From Lysobacteraceae bacterium NML93-0399 (GTDB taxonomy: Bacteria; Pseudomonadota; Gammaproteobacteria; Xanthomonadales; Xanthomonadaceae): a DNA stretch of 64,000 bases. The stretch is from NCBI GenBank assembly GCA_002307375.1, contig NTJI01000005.1:209373-273372 (forward strand). The letters are read 5' to 3'. Each line of letters opens with the position of its first letter. The first letter of the stretch is position 1. The notes beneath the pieces are model-generated. The model ran no database searches. It saw only the letters and a program-made list of their open reading frames with translations, and was not told the DNA's origin. Made by a program: the position numbers and the translations under genes. Shown piece by piece: positions 27,618 through 36,160 of the stretch.

Positions 27618-27637
27618 CTGCCCGGACGTGCGGGCAG
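27618..27637. terminator. Hairpin between convergent HAD and arsR genes
   Basis: CTGCCCG / CGGGCAG stem with a 6-base loop in the 48-bp gap between the two stops. No T-run; probable but weak bidirectional terminator. Confidence 0.4.
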
Positions 27638-27643
27638 CGCCGC

Positions 27644-27940
27644 TCACGCGTCCTCGTGCGTGTGTTCGAGCATGTCGCGCAGCATGTCGCGCACGTGCGC
27701 GTCGTCGGCCTCGTACATCACCTGGCGTGCCTGACGCGCACCGCGCACCAGCCGCGCGCCGCGCAGCAGGCGCAGGTGATGACTCACGAGCGGCTGTGAT
27801 GCGCCGGTGCGGCGCGCGATCTCGCCGACCGCGACCGGGCCGTCCAGACAGGTCAGCAGTACGCGCAGACGGGTGGGATCGCCGAGCAGCTTGAAGGTTT
27901 CGGCGAGCACGGCCAGTCGCGCATCGTCGACCGGCGTCAT
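27644..27940 (-). CDS. ArsR/SmtB-family metal-responsive regulator
   Basis: A 98-aa winged-helix repressor: ETFKLLGDPTRLRVLLTCLDG, IARRTGASQPLVSHHLRLLR (recognition helix) and GARQARQVMYEADD (wing). It lacks the CVC metal site of ArsR. The His/Asp/Glu-rich C-terminus (VRDMLRDMLEHTHEDA) could supply an alpha-5 metal site as in SmtB/CzrA zinc or cobalt sensors. Its ATG overlaps the stop of the upstream cation-efflux gene (ATGA), so regulator and exporter are made together. It probably represses the operon through a palindrome upstream of the exporter gene. Confidence 0.92.
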   Translation of the reverse strand: MTPVDDARLAVLAETFKLLGDPTRLRVLLTCLDGPVAVGEIARRTGASQPLVSHHLRLLRGARLVRGARQARQVMYEADDAHVRDMLRDMLEHTHEDA

Positions 27941-28935
27941 CGCGTGGGCCCCGGGTCGTGCGCATGGTCGTGATGGTGGTGCGCGGGCGCTGCGCGGCGT
28001 TCGAGCGCACAGTGCGCCTGCGGCGCGTGCACCACCTCGACCGTGGCATGGCCGATCCCGAACCGTTCGGCCAGCGCACGTTTCACCGCAGGCACCACCA
28101 CGGCCGGCGATGCGTCGTCGGCGAGGGTCAGTTCCAGCGTCGCCAGCACCTTGCCCGAGGTGATCGACCAGACGTGCACATGGTCGGCGCCGGCCACGCC
28201 GGGCACGACGTCGCGCAGATGCGCGCGCACGGTGTCGATGTCGATGTCCGGCGGCACCGCTTCCATCAGGATGTCGAAGGCGTTGCGCAGCAGCGACCAG
28301 GCGCTGCGCAGGATCAGCAGGCAGACCAGCACCGAGAGGATCGGATCGATCGGCATCCACCCGGTGAAGTGGATCACCAGCGCCGCGCCGATCGCCGCGA
28401 CCGAACCCAGCAGATCGCCCAGCACGTGCAGCGTGGCGCCCTTGATGTTGACGTGCGACTGGTCGCCGCGATGCAGGATCCAGAACACCAGGCAGTTGAC
28501 CAGCAGGCCGACGACGGCGACGGCGAGCATCGGTCCGGCCAGCACCTCGCCGGGGCTGCGCAGCCGCTGGATCGCTTCCCAGACGATCCACAGCACCAGG
28601 CCGAACAGCGTGACCGCGTTGACCAGACCGGCCAGGACCTCGAAGCGCATGTAGCCGAAGGTGCGGCGCGCGTCCGAAGCGCGCCGGCCGATGCGGAAAC
28701 CGACCCAGGCCAGCAGCAGCGCGGCGGCGTCGGTGAGCATATGGCCGGCATCGGCGATCAGCGCCAGCGAGTTCGACAGCACCCCGCCGACCACCTCGAC
28801 CAGCATGAAGCTCGCGGTCAGCGCGAAGCCGGTCAGCACCACGCGTTCGTTGGCGGCCGAGACCGACGGGGCGTGGCTGTGGCCGGCGCCGTGGTCGTGC
28901 GAATGGTCGTGATCGTGGCTGTGGGCGTGGGACAT
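27937..28935 (-). CDS. czcD: Cation diffusion facilitator, CzcD/ZitB-like heavy-metal exporter
   Basis: A 332-aa inner-membrane transporter. His-rich termini (MSHAHSHDHDHSHDHG at the start, AHHHHDHAHD at the end) are metal-binding. Six transmembrane helices carry the paired site ALIADAGHMLTDA (HxxxD) and ATLHVLGDLLGS (HxxxD), the Zn/Co/Cd transport residues of CDF proteins. A cytoplasmic C-terminal domain follows (AHLRDVVPGVAGADHVHVW). The start at 28935 is chosen because it gives the family's usual His-rich start; an ATG at 28962 would add nine residues and abut the promoter. The symbol is a family-level assignment. Divided from arsR by an ATGA overlap. Confidence 0.9.
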   Translation of the reverse strand: MSHAHSHDHDHSHDHGAGHSHAPSVSAANERVVLTGFALTASFMLVEVVGGVLSNSLALIADAGHMLTDAAALLLAWVGFRIGRRASDARRTFGYMRFEVLAGLVNAVTLFGLVLWIVWEAIQRLRSPGEVLAGPMLAVAVVGLLVNCLVFWILHRGDQSHVNIKGATLHVLGDLLGSVAAIGAALVIHFTGWMPIDPILSVLVCLLILRSAWSLLRNAFDILMEAVPPDIDIDTVRAHLRDVVPGVAGADHVHVWSITSGKVLATLELTLADDASPAVVVPAVKRALAERFGIGHATVEVVHAPQAHCALERRAAPAHHHHDHAHDPGPTR

Positions 28936-28965
28936 GGCGACGCGGATCCTCTTCGCCGCCATTCT

Positions 28966-28981
28966 ATAAACATATGTTTAT
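28966..28981 (-). promoter_or_regulatory. AT-rich palindrome, probable ArsR operator
   Basis: The perfect 16-bp inverted repeat ATAAACATATGTTTAT stands out in very GC-rich DNA. It sits about 30 bases before the exporter start and overlaps candidate promoter elements (TTGGTG, 17 bp, GTTTAT on the minus strand). ArsR/SmtB proteins bind such AT-rich dyads. Confidence 0.75.
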
Positions 28982-29121
28982 TTATCAACACCAAGGTGGC
29001 GCAAGCGCCCCCGGCAGGCGCGGGCTCGCGTGCGATATCCATTGCTGGCACCGGGCGCCGCCCTTGCCCGACACGCGCGCGGAGATGGCCGCGTCGCAAC
29101 GGGCGACGGCGGGGCCCTTGC

Positions 29122-29670
29122 TCAGCTCGCTTCGGTGAACAACCGCGCCCAGCCGGCGTGACCGAGCTTTTCGAGTGTGCCGAGATTCCGGTCGATGATG
29201 CGGTCCGGCTCCGGATACGCGTCCACCGCGCGCGCCACGCTGTCCTCGCGCAGCAGGTGCAGCGTGGGGTAGGGCGCGCGGTTGGTGTAGTTGCCGATGT
29301 CGTCGGGCGCGGTGCCGGCGAACTGGTAGTCGGGATGGAAACTCGCGACCTGCAGGTCGCCATCGAGTTCCAGCGCCTCGATCAAACCGTCGGCCTCGTC
29401 GAGAAAATCGTTGTACTCGAGGAAATCGCCGAGCACCTGCGGATGCACGATCAGCGTGGTGTCGATCTCCGACGCCGGCGTGTCGCGCAGGCGCAGCAGT
29501 TCCTCGCCCAGCACTTCGAGCAGCGCTTCGGGCGTGGTCGCGTCGCTCAGCACGAAGCGCACCTGGTCCTTGACCACGACCGCCTTGGCAAAGGGGCACA
29601 GGTTGAGCCCGATCACCGCGCGCTCCAGCCACAGGCGGGTGTCGGCGATCGGGTCGTCACTCGGGAACAT
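29122..29670 (-). CDS. DUF1415 family protein
   Basis: A 182-aa protein: DTRLWLERAVIGLNLCPFAKAVV near the N-terminus, then ETLLIVHPQVL-like TTLIVHPQVLGDFLEYNDFLD, and SFHPDYQFAGTAPDDIGNYTNRAPYPTLHLLRE. This conserved order is the DUF1415 signature, common in proteobacteria and with no assigned biochemistry. The invariant Cys-Pro and His residues suggest an enzyme. It starts 6 bases after the yajQ stop, so the two are co-transcribed. Confidence 0.88.
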   Translation of the reverse strand: MFPSDDPIADTRLWLERAVIGLNLCPFAKAVVVKDQVRFVLSDATTPEALLEVLGEELLRLRDTPASEIDTTLIVHPQVLGDFLEYNDFLDEADGLIEALELDGDLQVASFHPDYQFAGTAPDDIGNYTNRAPYPTLHLLREDSVARAVDAYPEPDRIIDRNLGTLEKLGHAGWARLFTEAS

Positions 29671-29675
29671 CGGGA

Positions 29676-30158
29676 TCAGTCGCGGAAGTTGTCGAACTGC
29701 AACGGCAGTTCGAAGTCCTGACCGCGCAGCAGGGCCATCGCCGCCTGCAGGTCGTCGCGCTTCTTGCCGTTGACGCGCAGCTTGTCGCCGTTGATCTGGC
29801 TGTCGACCTTGAGCTTGGCTTCTTTCAGCGTGTTCTGGATCTTCTTCGCCAGATCGCGCTCGATACCCTGCTTGACGGTCACCGTCTGCCGCGCGCCGGC
29901 GAGATTGGTCTCGATGTCGCCGAACTCCAGACACTTGATGTCGATCTTCCGTGCGGCGAGACGTGCGCGCAGGATTTCGGTCATCTGCTGGACCTGGAAG
30001 TCGCTCGGCGCCGACTGCTTGATCGTCGATTCGTCGAGTTCGAATTTCGCATCCACGCCCTTGAAGTCGAAGCGCGTGGTCAGTTCGCGGTTGGCCTGGT
30101 CGACGGCATTGGTCAGTTCGTGGGTGTCGACTTCGGACACGATGTCGAAAGAGGGCAT
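29676..30158 (-). CDS. yajQ: YajQ-family nucleotide-binding protein
   Basis: A 160-aa protein, normal length for the family. It begins MPSFDIVSEVDTHELTNAVDQ and contains RFDFKGVDAKFELDE, then a C-terminal QVDSQINGDKLRVNGKKRDDLQ-type repeat ending in LPLQFDNFRD. YajQ has two RNA-recognition-like folds. In Xanthomonas campestris the homologue binds cyclic di-GMP and acts with a LysR regulator to control virulence functions. The start is the ATG with a signature N-terminus; the frame is open further upstream without homology. Upstream of and close to DUF1415. Confidence 0.93.
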   Translation of the reverse strand: MPSFDIVSEVDTHELTNAVDQANRELTTRFDFKGVDAKFELDESTIKQSAPSDFQVQQMTEILRARLAARKIDIKCLEFGDIETNLAGARQTVTVKQGIERDLAKKIQNTLKEAKLKVDSQINGDKLRVNGKKRDDLQAAMALLRGQDFELPLQFDNFRD

Positions 30159-30292
30159 ACGGCACCTGCGGTGGGACGAAGGCGCGCAGCGTAACGCATG
30201 GGCGGCATGCGCTGTTCCGTGGGCGCAACCGTCACATTCCGCGCCCGGGCGCACAATGCGCGGCCCCCCGACGTACACCACGAGACGCTCCC

Positions 30293-31342
30293 ATGCTCGA
30301 CACCCCCGCCTATGCCGCCGCCGACGCCACCACGCCGCTGGCACCCACCACGATCCAGCGCCGGCCCCCGCGTGCGAACGAGGTGCTGATCGATATCGCC
30401 TACTGCGGCGTCTGCCATTCCGATCTGCACCAGGTCCGCGACGAGTGGGGTGGTTCGATCTTCCCGATGGTGCCGGGCCACGAGATCGTGGGCCACCTCG
30501 CCGAGGTCGGCGCGAACGTGACGAACTTCAAGGTTGGCGACGCGGTCGGCGTCGGCTGCTTCGTCGATTCATGCCGCAGCTGCGCGCAGTGCCAGGCCGG
30601 CGAGGAGCAGTTCTGCGAGCAGGGCATGACCGGCACCTACAACGCCATGGAGCGCGACGGCAGCGCGCCCACCTACGGCGGTTACTCGACGCGCATCACC
30701 GTCGATCAGGACTACGTGCTGCGCGTGCCTGAATCCCTGCCGCTCGATGCCGCCGCGCCCCTGCTGTGCGCCGGCATCACCACGTACTCGCCGCTGCGCC
30801 ACTTCGGCGTCAAGGCCGGCGATGCGGTCGCCGTGGTCGGTCTCGGCGGCCTGGGCCATATGGCGGTGAAGTTCGCCGTGGCGATGGGCGCGCGCGTGAC
30901 CGTGCTCAGCACGTCCGAATCCAAGCGCGACGACGCGCTCAAGCTCGGCGCGCACGACTTCGCCGCCACGCGCGACGAGACGACGTTCAAGACGCTGGCC
31001 AAGACCTTCGACTTCATCGTCGACAGCGTGTCCGCGCCGCACGACTACAACGCCTATCTGTCGCTGCTCAGGACCGACGGCACGATGATCCTGCTCGGCG
31101 TGCCGGAACAGCCCGCGCCGGTCGCCGCCGGTTCGCTGATCATGCAGCGCCGCCGCCTGACCGGCTCACTGATCGGCGGCATCCGCGAAACCCAGGAGAT
31201 GCTCGATTTCTGCGCCGAGCACGGCATCGTCTCGGAGATCGAGCGCATCGGCATCGCCGACATCAACACCGCCTATGAGCGCATGCTCAAGGGCGACGTG
31301 CGTTACCGCTTCGTCATCGATACGGCGACGTTGAAGGGCTGA
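30293..31342 (+). CDS. Zinc-dependent NAD(P) alcohol dehydrogenase (YahK/CAD-like)
   Basis: A 349-aa medium-chain dehydrogenase. Catalytic zinc ligands: Cys in YCGVCHSDLHQV near residue 40 and His in VPGHEIVG near residue 62. The structural zinc site has four Cys in SCRSCAQCQAGEEQFC. The nucleotide-binding motif GLGGLGHMAVK is near residue 185, followed by STSESK, which favours NADPH. The sequence resembles E. coli YahK and cinnamyl-alcohol-type aldehyde reductases, which reduce a wide range of aldehydes. Cytoplasmic. Divergent from yajQ. Confidence 0.92.
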   Translation: MLDTPAYAAADATTPLAPTTIQRRPPRANEVLIDIAYCGVCHSDLHQVRDEWGGSIFPMVPGHEIVGHLAEVGANVTNFKVGDAVGVGCFVDSCRSCAQCQAGEEQFCEQGMTGTYNAMERDGSAPTYGGYSTRITVDQDYVLRVPESLPLDAAAPLLCAGITTYSPLRHFGVKAGDAVAVVGLGGLGHMAVKFAVAMGARVTVLSTSESKRDDALKLGAHDFAATRDETTFKTLAKTFDFIVDSVSAPHDYNAYLSLLRTDGTMILLGVPEQPAPVAAGSLIMQRRRLTGSLIGGIRETQEMLDFCAEHGIVSEIERIGIADINTAYERMLKGDVRYRFVIDTATLKG

Positions 31343-31415
31343 GTTCGGCTCTCCGGGATTCGCCTTCCGTAGAACGCATGACCCTCTGAGAACCTCGTCT
31401 ATACGGCTTGTCGAC

Positions 31416-31526
31416 CGTCATTCCCGCGAAAGCGGGAATCCAGTGTCTTCTAGGTCTTTGAAGCTTGGAAGTCACTGGATCCCCGCTTGACCAGACAGTC
31501 GTCTGTTGAAAGCCGCGGGGATGACG
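31416..31526. repeat. MITE-like inverted repeat (CGTCATTCCCGC family)
   Basis: The left half reads CGTCATTCCCGCGAAAGCGG then GAATCCAGTG. The right half reads CACTGGATCCCCGC, an interruption, then GCGGGGATGACG. The two halves are mutually inverted, giving a cruciform of about 110 bp, a form common in proteobacterial intergenic regions. The loop of the right hairpin is enlarged by a short segment holding its own CAGAC/GTCTG dyad. It lies in the 240-bp gap between convergent genes. Confidence 0.75.
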
Positions 31527-31582
31527 TCGACTTGCAACAATTTCACGACGGTTCTGGACGCGGGCGAGCATTCGATCAACGC

Positions 31583-33718
31583 TCAAGCCGGCGCAGCCGC
31601 CGGCGGCACCGCCGCGAAGTTCACCAGCCGGATCGGCTGGATGCCGTGCAACTGCTCCTGCAGGTCGGCTTGCGTGACCAGCTTCGCCAGTTCCTGGCGA
31701 TACAGGCGGTCGAGCAGTTCCGGCAGCGGCAGGGTTGCGCGCATATAGGACAGCGGACCGTCGTCGACATCCGCCAGATGACCGCAGCCGGCGCGCAGAT
31801 GCCGGCCCATCGAGCCGGTGTCGTCGAGCGGCAGCGCATCCAGCACCGTCATCACCGCGTCGACGCCGGCGCGGTAACGCGTGGCGGTGCGCAGCAGCCA
31901 GTCGCGCAGTGCCGGGTCGTCGCCGTGCAGGCCACGCGCCAGTGGCAGGCAGGCCATCGCCTCGAGATGCAGGGCCTGCAGGCGTTTTGCCTGCGCGTGC
32001 AGCACCTGCAGCGCGGCCATCCGCGTCATGGCATCTTCGCGCTCGGCTTCCGGCATGACCTCGATCGCATGCTGCAGGCGGCGTACGAACAGGCCCGACA
32101 GGCGTTCGAGCAGGCGCGCATCGGGCGTGTTCTCGGCGCCGTAGCCGGCGAAGTCGGTGCGCAGTGCAATGGCGTCGGGCTGCGATCCGTCCGGCATGGG
32201 CATGTCGATCCCCAGATCGATCAGCGCGATGCGCGGCGCGGCCTCGATCTGGCGCTGGCGTTGCCGCTGCCGACGCGCCCACAGCGGTGCGAGGTCGGGC
32301 ATCAGCCGACGCAGTTCGTCGACGCACTGCTGCCACGGCATCGCCGAGAAAGGCAGGCGTTTCGCATCGTCGGGCTCCACGCGTGCCGGCTCGCCGAGCA
32401 TGCCGGCGGTGTAGCGTGTCCAGGCCAGCGCGTCGGCCTCCGGCAGGGCATCGACATCGACCACCGCTGCGGTCTCGACGAGATTGCGCGCACCAAAGCT
32501 CAGCCCCATGCCGCGGTAGTAGGCCTCGGTCACGCGGCGCGACAGCGCGGGGAAGTCCGCGAACAACGTGCGCGCCGGGCGCGTTTCGAGGTACAGGCCG
32601 GTCGCGCCGAACGCTTCGGCATTGGCGACGCGGGCGGCATCGGCCGGGTGCGTCGCCCAGTAATGGGTGGTGTCGTCGGCGTCGAAGGCCAGGCGCAGAT
32701 CGTCCCAGTCCCGTGCGCTGAACTTCTGCAGGACCGCCATCACCGCGTCCGACAGGTCAGCCGCCAGGCGTCCCTGCTGCCAGACGTGCGCGCCCTGCGC
32801 ATCGGCACGCTGGAAGGCCAGCATCAGCGCGCGCATGCGCAATGCGGTCGGCGCGAAGCAGTCGCTGCCGGCGACCACGGCCTCGTAGCGGTCGGCGTCG
32901 AACTCCATCTCCTGCGACAGGCGCCGGCTCATGCGGAAGCTGATCTGGAACAGGCCGCGCATCAGCATGCGGGTCAGCCACAGGCAGCCGCTGGCAAGCC
33001 AGGCCGCCGCGGCGAACGCGCCGTTGTCGATGTCGCTGCGCCAATCGTGCAGGCGGTCGTCCCACGCGTCCCACTCATAGCCGCGCGACCAGAGCCAGCC
33101 GTTGACCCGGTTGATCACGTGCGAGCTGCGCATGCCGCCGCCCTGGGCGAAATGGCCGAACTCGTGCGCGAGCACGCCGACGAACTGGCGTGCCTCCAGC
33201 CCGGCGACCAGCGGCATGCCGATCGTCAGGCGGCGGTGTCCGCGCAGGAAGCCCCACAGCCCCGGTTCGAATTGCACCCAGGCGTTCACGGCGTGGGTCA
33301 GGCGGATCGAAGACGGCGGGCGCGTGCCGATCGCGCGGCACAGCGCGTGGACGCCTTCGACGAAGACCGGATCCTCGGCCGGCGACAGTTCGGGCTCCTC
33401 CTGCACGCCGCGCCGCGGCGCCACGAACGGCTTGAGCAGGAACAGCAGCAGGATGCCGCCGACGAAACCAGGCAGGCCCCAGGCGACGACGCGGCCCCAC
33501 ATGAAGTCGGGCTGCAGGGCATGGACCCATCCGGTGTACCAGCGGTATTCCAGCCAGACCACGCCGGCGATGATCGCCAGATACACCAGCGGCATCGCCA
33601 GGCACAGGCCGGTGACCAGCCACAGCATCGACAGATACAGCGGTTTGACCGGCGGCCGGGGAATCGACCCGGCAGGCAGCGCCCGCAACAGGTCGGCGGG
33701 GTGGGTCTCGACGCTCAT
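31583..33718 (-). CDS. M48-family membrane metallopeptidase
   Basis: A 711-aa protein, much longer than HtpX. Two N-terminal transmembrane segments are visible (LWLVTGLCLAMPLVYLAIIAG; GLPGFVGGILLLFLL). The zinc motif is in VLAHEFGHFAQGG near residue 190 (HEFGH fits HExxH). The third-ligand region EMEFDADRYEA near residue 278 fits the M48 ExxxD pattern. The C-terminal 400 residues are helical and unlike HtpX. It is likely active at the inner membrane; its substrates are unknown. The ATG is followed by MSVETHPADLLRALP. Divergent from the EamA transporter gene. Confidence 0.85.
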   Translation of the reverse strand: MSVETHPADLLRALPAGSIPRPPVKPLYLSMLWLVTGLCLAMPLVYLAIIAGVVWLEYRWYTGWVHALQPDFMWGRVVAWGLPGFVGGILLLFLLKPFVAPRRGVQEEPELSPAEDPVFVEGVHALCRAIGTRPPSSIRLTHAVNAWVQFEPGLWGFLRGHRRLTIGMPLVAGLEARQFVGVLAHEFGHFAQGGGMRSSHVINRVNGWLWSRGYEWDAWDDRLHDWRSDIDNGAFAAAAWLASGCLWLTRMLMRGLFQISFRMSRRLSQEMEFDADRYEAVVAGSDCFAPTALRMRALMLAFQRADAQGAHVWQQGRLAADLSDAVMAVLQKFSARDWDDLRLAFDADDTTHYWATHPADAARVANAEAFGATGLYLETRPARTLFADFPALSRRVTEAYYRGMGLSFGARNLVETAAVVDVDALPEADALAWTRYTAGMLGEPARVEPDDAKRLPFSAMPWQQCVDELRRLMPDLAPLWARRQRQRQRQIEAAPRIALIDLGIDMPMPDGSQPDAIALRTDFAGYGAENTPDARLLERLSGLFVRRLQHAIEVMPEAEREDAMTRMAALQVLHAQAKRLQALHLEAMACLPLARGLHGDDPALRDWLLRTATRYRAGVDAVMTVLDALPLDDTGSMGRHLRAGCGHLADVDDGPLSYMRATLPLPELLDRLYRQELAKLVTQADLQEQLHGIQPIRLVNFAAVPPAAAPA

Positions 33719-33838
33719 GCGCCTCTCCTTGGCAATGTCCGCGCATCAAAGCAGGCAGGCCGCGCGGCCGCAATCCCCCGTCGGGCGGGGGCGTCCGTGC
33801 GAGGATGCGCGTCCCGTTCCGCCGCATCGCCCGCCGTC

Positions 33839-34768
33839 ATGTCTGTCTCCGCCGCTCCCGCCAACGCCCGCGCCGCCACGCTGTGGATGCTGTTCGCCGT
33901 GCTCGCGTTCGCCGGCATGGATGCGGGCATGAAGTGGATTGCCAACGACTATTCGGCGTTCCAGGTTGCGACCTTCCGCAGTCTGGCGACACTGCCGCTG
34001 ATCGTCGGCTGGCTGCTGCTGCGTGGCCGTGCCGGCACGTTGCTGCGCATCCACTGGCCGCTGCATCTGCTGCGCGGCGTACTGGGCGTGGGCATGATCG
34101 CCGGCTTCGTCTACGGCCTGGCGCGGATGCCGCTGTCGACGGCCTACGCCATCGTGTTCGTGTCGCCGCTGATGGTCACCGCGCTGGCGGTGCCCCTGCT
34201 CGGCGAGAAGGTCGGGCCGCGACGCTGGACGGCGATCGCGCTCGGTGTGGTCGGCGTGCTGGTGGTGCTGCGGCCGACCGGCGAAGGCATGGCGACGCTT
34301 GCGGGCCTGGCCGTCGTCGGCGGCGCGCTGTGCTACGCGATCGCCTCGATCACGGTGCGCAAGCTCGCCCAGCGCGACAGTCCCGAAGCGCTGGTGTTCT
34401 GGTTCCTGGTGCTGATGGCGGTGTTCGCAGGCGCCCTGGCGTGGCCGGACTGGCAGCCGCTGCAGCGCGAGCACTGGTGGGTACTGGCACTGATCGGCGT
34501 GACCGGCGCGCTCGGGCAGGTCGGCCTGACCCACGCCTTCCGGCTCGGCGAGGCCAGCCAGGTCGCGCCGCTCGAATACACCGCGCTGGTCTGGGTGGTG
34601 TTGCTGGACCTGTTCGTCTGGCAGGTGCTGCCCGACGGCATGACCTGGCTGGGCGCGGCGATCATCGTCGCCAGCGGCCTCTACATGTTCCGGCGCGAGA
34701 AGGTGCTGTCGGAAGCGGGCACCGTCGATCCCGAGGTCAAGCGACTCGACGAGACACCACCGCCCTGA
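33839..34768 (+). CDS. EamA/DMT-family transporter
   Basis: A 309-aa inner-membrane protein with about ten hydrophobic helices in two EamA repeats. The first starts LWMLFAVLAFAGMDAGMKW, the second ALCYAIASITVRKLAQ. Conserved features include STAYAIVFVSPLMVTALAVPLLGEKV and GEASQVAPLEYTALVW. Members export or import small metabolites (amino acids, sugars, nucleotides); which one cannot be told. The start ATG precedes MSVSAAPANARAATLW. Confidence 0.88.
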   Translation: MSVSAAPANARAATLWMLFAVLAFAGMDAGMKWIANDYSAFQVATFRSLATLPLIVGWLLLRGRAGTLLRIHWPLHLLRGVLGVGMIAGFVYGLARMPLSTAYAIVFVSPLMVTALAVPLLGEKVGPRRWTAIALGVVGVLVVLRPTGEGMATLAGLAVVGGALCYAIASITVRKLAQRDSPEALVFWFLVLMAVFAGALAWPDWQPLQREHWWVLALIGVTGALGQVGLTHAFRLGEASQVAPLEYTALVWVVLLDLFVWQVLPDGMTWLGAAIIVASGLYMFRREKVLSEAGTVDPEVKRLDETPPP

Positions 34769-34847
34769 CGCGCTGCGCCTTCATCGCTGCGGCGTAGGCG
34801 ATCGCCGATCATGCAGCGCTCCGTTCGCCGGGAACCGCGATACCCCC

Positions 34848-35384
34848 ATGCCTCTGCTGCTGCTTGCCGTCGTCCTGCTGCTCGTATTCGCGCTGCTTCT
34901 TCTGCTGTGGCCGCTTGCACTGTGGAACCGCTACCGCGTCGGCACCTCGCGGCGACGCCCGCTGCGCTGGCTGACCCGGCTCAACGCCTGGCTGATTCCG
35001 GCGTCGACGCTGCTCTTTCTCGCCGGCATGGGCATCGCGCAGATCTTCGTCGCGCATGCGTTTCCGTACGCGGCGCTGGGCGTGCTGGGCGGTCTCGCGC
35101 TCGGAGGTCTGGGGTGGGCGCTGACGCGAGTGGAACACCGGCCCGGGCAGGTCTGGTACACGCCCAACCGCTGGCTGGTGCTGGCACTGACGGCGATGGT
35201 GGTGGCGCGCGTGTTCGCCGGCATCTGGCAGGCGTGGGAGCGTATGCGTGGCGATCATGCCGCGCTCGCCGCCTGGGGCCCGTTGGGCGAACCCGCCGGG
35301 CTGTTCGCCGTCGCCGGGCTCGTTGTCGGCTACCACGCGATGTACGCCGTGCTCCTGCAGTGGCGACTGGGCCGCTGGCTGTAA
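34848..35384 (+). CDS. Hypothetical inner-membrane protein, 178 aa
   Basis: Five or so hydrophobic segments: the N-terminal LLLLAVVLLLVFALLLLLWPL, two in the middle (WLIPASTLLFLAGMGIAQIF; AALGVLGGLALGGLGWAL) and two near the end (LVLALTAMVVARVFAGIW; LFAVAGLVVGYHAMYAVLL). The segment GQVWYTPNRWLVLALT resembles the turn in DUF1453/CcdC-like membrane proteins, but the match is weak. Function unknown. It lies 79 bases after the EamA gene, same direction. Confidence 0.72.
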   Translation: MPLLLLAVVLLLVFALLLLLWPLALWNRYRVGTSRRRPLRWLTRLNAWLIPASTLLFLAGMGIAQIFVAHAFPYAALGVLGGLALGGLGWALTRVEHRPGQVWYTPNRWLVLALTAMVVARVFAGIWQAWERMRGDHAALAAWGPLGEPAGLFAVAGLVVGYHAMYAVLLQWRLGRWL

Positions 35385-35432
35385 CCGGCGGTTGCAGGCG
35401 CAGCCCACCGCCGCGACTCAGCCGAGGCCGCG

Positions 35433-35456
35433 CCTGTAGGAGCGCGCTCCTACAGG
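35433..35456. repeat. Solo REP palindrome (copy C of four)
   Basis: A 24-bp perfect palindrome made of CCTGTAGGAGCG and its complement. This is the GTAG arm of the REP family without the central core, consistent with internal deletion between the two arms. Confidence 0.8.
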
Positions 35457-35470
35457 GGGCGCGTATCTCC

Positions 35471-35503
35471 CAAAAAGAAACGGCCCCGCGAATGCGGGGC
35501 CGC
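35471..35503 (-). terminator. Terminator of the OmpW gene
   Basis: CGGCCCCGC / GCGGGGCCG stem with a 4-base loop, followed on the minus strand by TTTCTTTTT. It lies about 25 bases after the OmpW stop. Confidence 0.85.
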
Positions 35504-35527
35504 TGGACACACTCCCGGGGAGAGAGA

Positions 35528-36160
35528 TCAGAAGCGTGCGCCGATGCCGAAACCGACGGTCCAGGGGTCGAGCTTGAGTTCCTGTCCGGTGTTGACGCCT
35601 GCCTCGCGCACGTCGGCGCGGCTGCGCAGATAGCGCGCATCGGCACGGGCGAACCAGGTCGAGTTGATGTTCATGTCGACACCGACGGTGCCGATCGCGC
35701 CCTTGGGCGTGCTCAGGCCGACGTGGTCACCGCCCGGGTTGAGGTCTTCACCGCTGATGTTCGAGTGGTGGTAGCCCAGGCCCAGGAAGGGGCGGAAGGT
35801 GTTGTCGATGTCACCGAAGTGGTACTGGCCGCTAAGCGCGATCGGCTGCTGCTCGACGGTGCCGATCTTGCCGGCGTTGCCGCGCACGCGGTGGTCGAAC
35901 TTGTCCAGCGCGCCCCACAGTTCGGCGCTGATGTTGTCGGTGAAGTTGTACGAGAACGACGCGGTCGGTGCCGGGCCGCCGTCGACTTCGATGCCGTCGT
36001 TTGCGCTGTGCTTGGTCGGCTCGAGCAGCGTGGCGCCGCCGACGACCGAGAAACGCTTGCCGGACGCGGTGTCGCCGGCATCCTGCGCGAACGCAACGGA
36101 CGAGACGGCGAAGCTGGCCAGCGTGGCAAGGGCGAGGATGCGCTTGTTGGACTTCAGCAT
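35528..36160 (-). CDS. ompW: OmpW-family outer-membrane protein
   Basis: A 210-aa exported barrel. The signal peptide is KRILALATLASFAVSSVAFA-QD. Family features: RFSVVGGATLLEPTK, ASFSYNFTDNISAELWGAL, FRPFLGLGYHHSN and the terminal WTVGFGIGARF with C-terminal Phe. OmpW forms an 8-strand barrel with a hydrophobic channel, linked to uptake of small hydrophobic compounds and to stress adaptation. The ATG has AAGGAG 7 bases upstream. Divergent from aceF. Confidence 0.92.
   Translation of the reverse strand: MLKSNKRILALATLASFAVSSVAFAQDAGDTASGKRFSVVGGATLLEPTKHSANDGIEVDGGPAPTASFSYNFTDNISAELWGALDKFDHRVRGNAGKIGTVEQQPIALSGQYHFGDIDNTFRPFLGLGYHHSNISGEDLNPGGDHVGLSTPKGAIGTVGVDMNINSTWFARADARYLRSRADVREAGVNTGQELKLDPWTVGFGIGARF

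Noticed and set aside
31487..34768. A very long open frame on the plus strand, opposite the M48 peptidase gene
   Set aside because: Its first 780 codons are antisense to a clear metallopeptidase and are rich in Arg, Gln and His as expected of shadow frames in GC-rich DNA; only the EamA part from 33839 is real.
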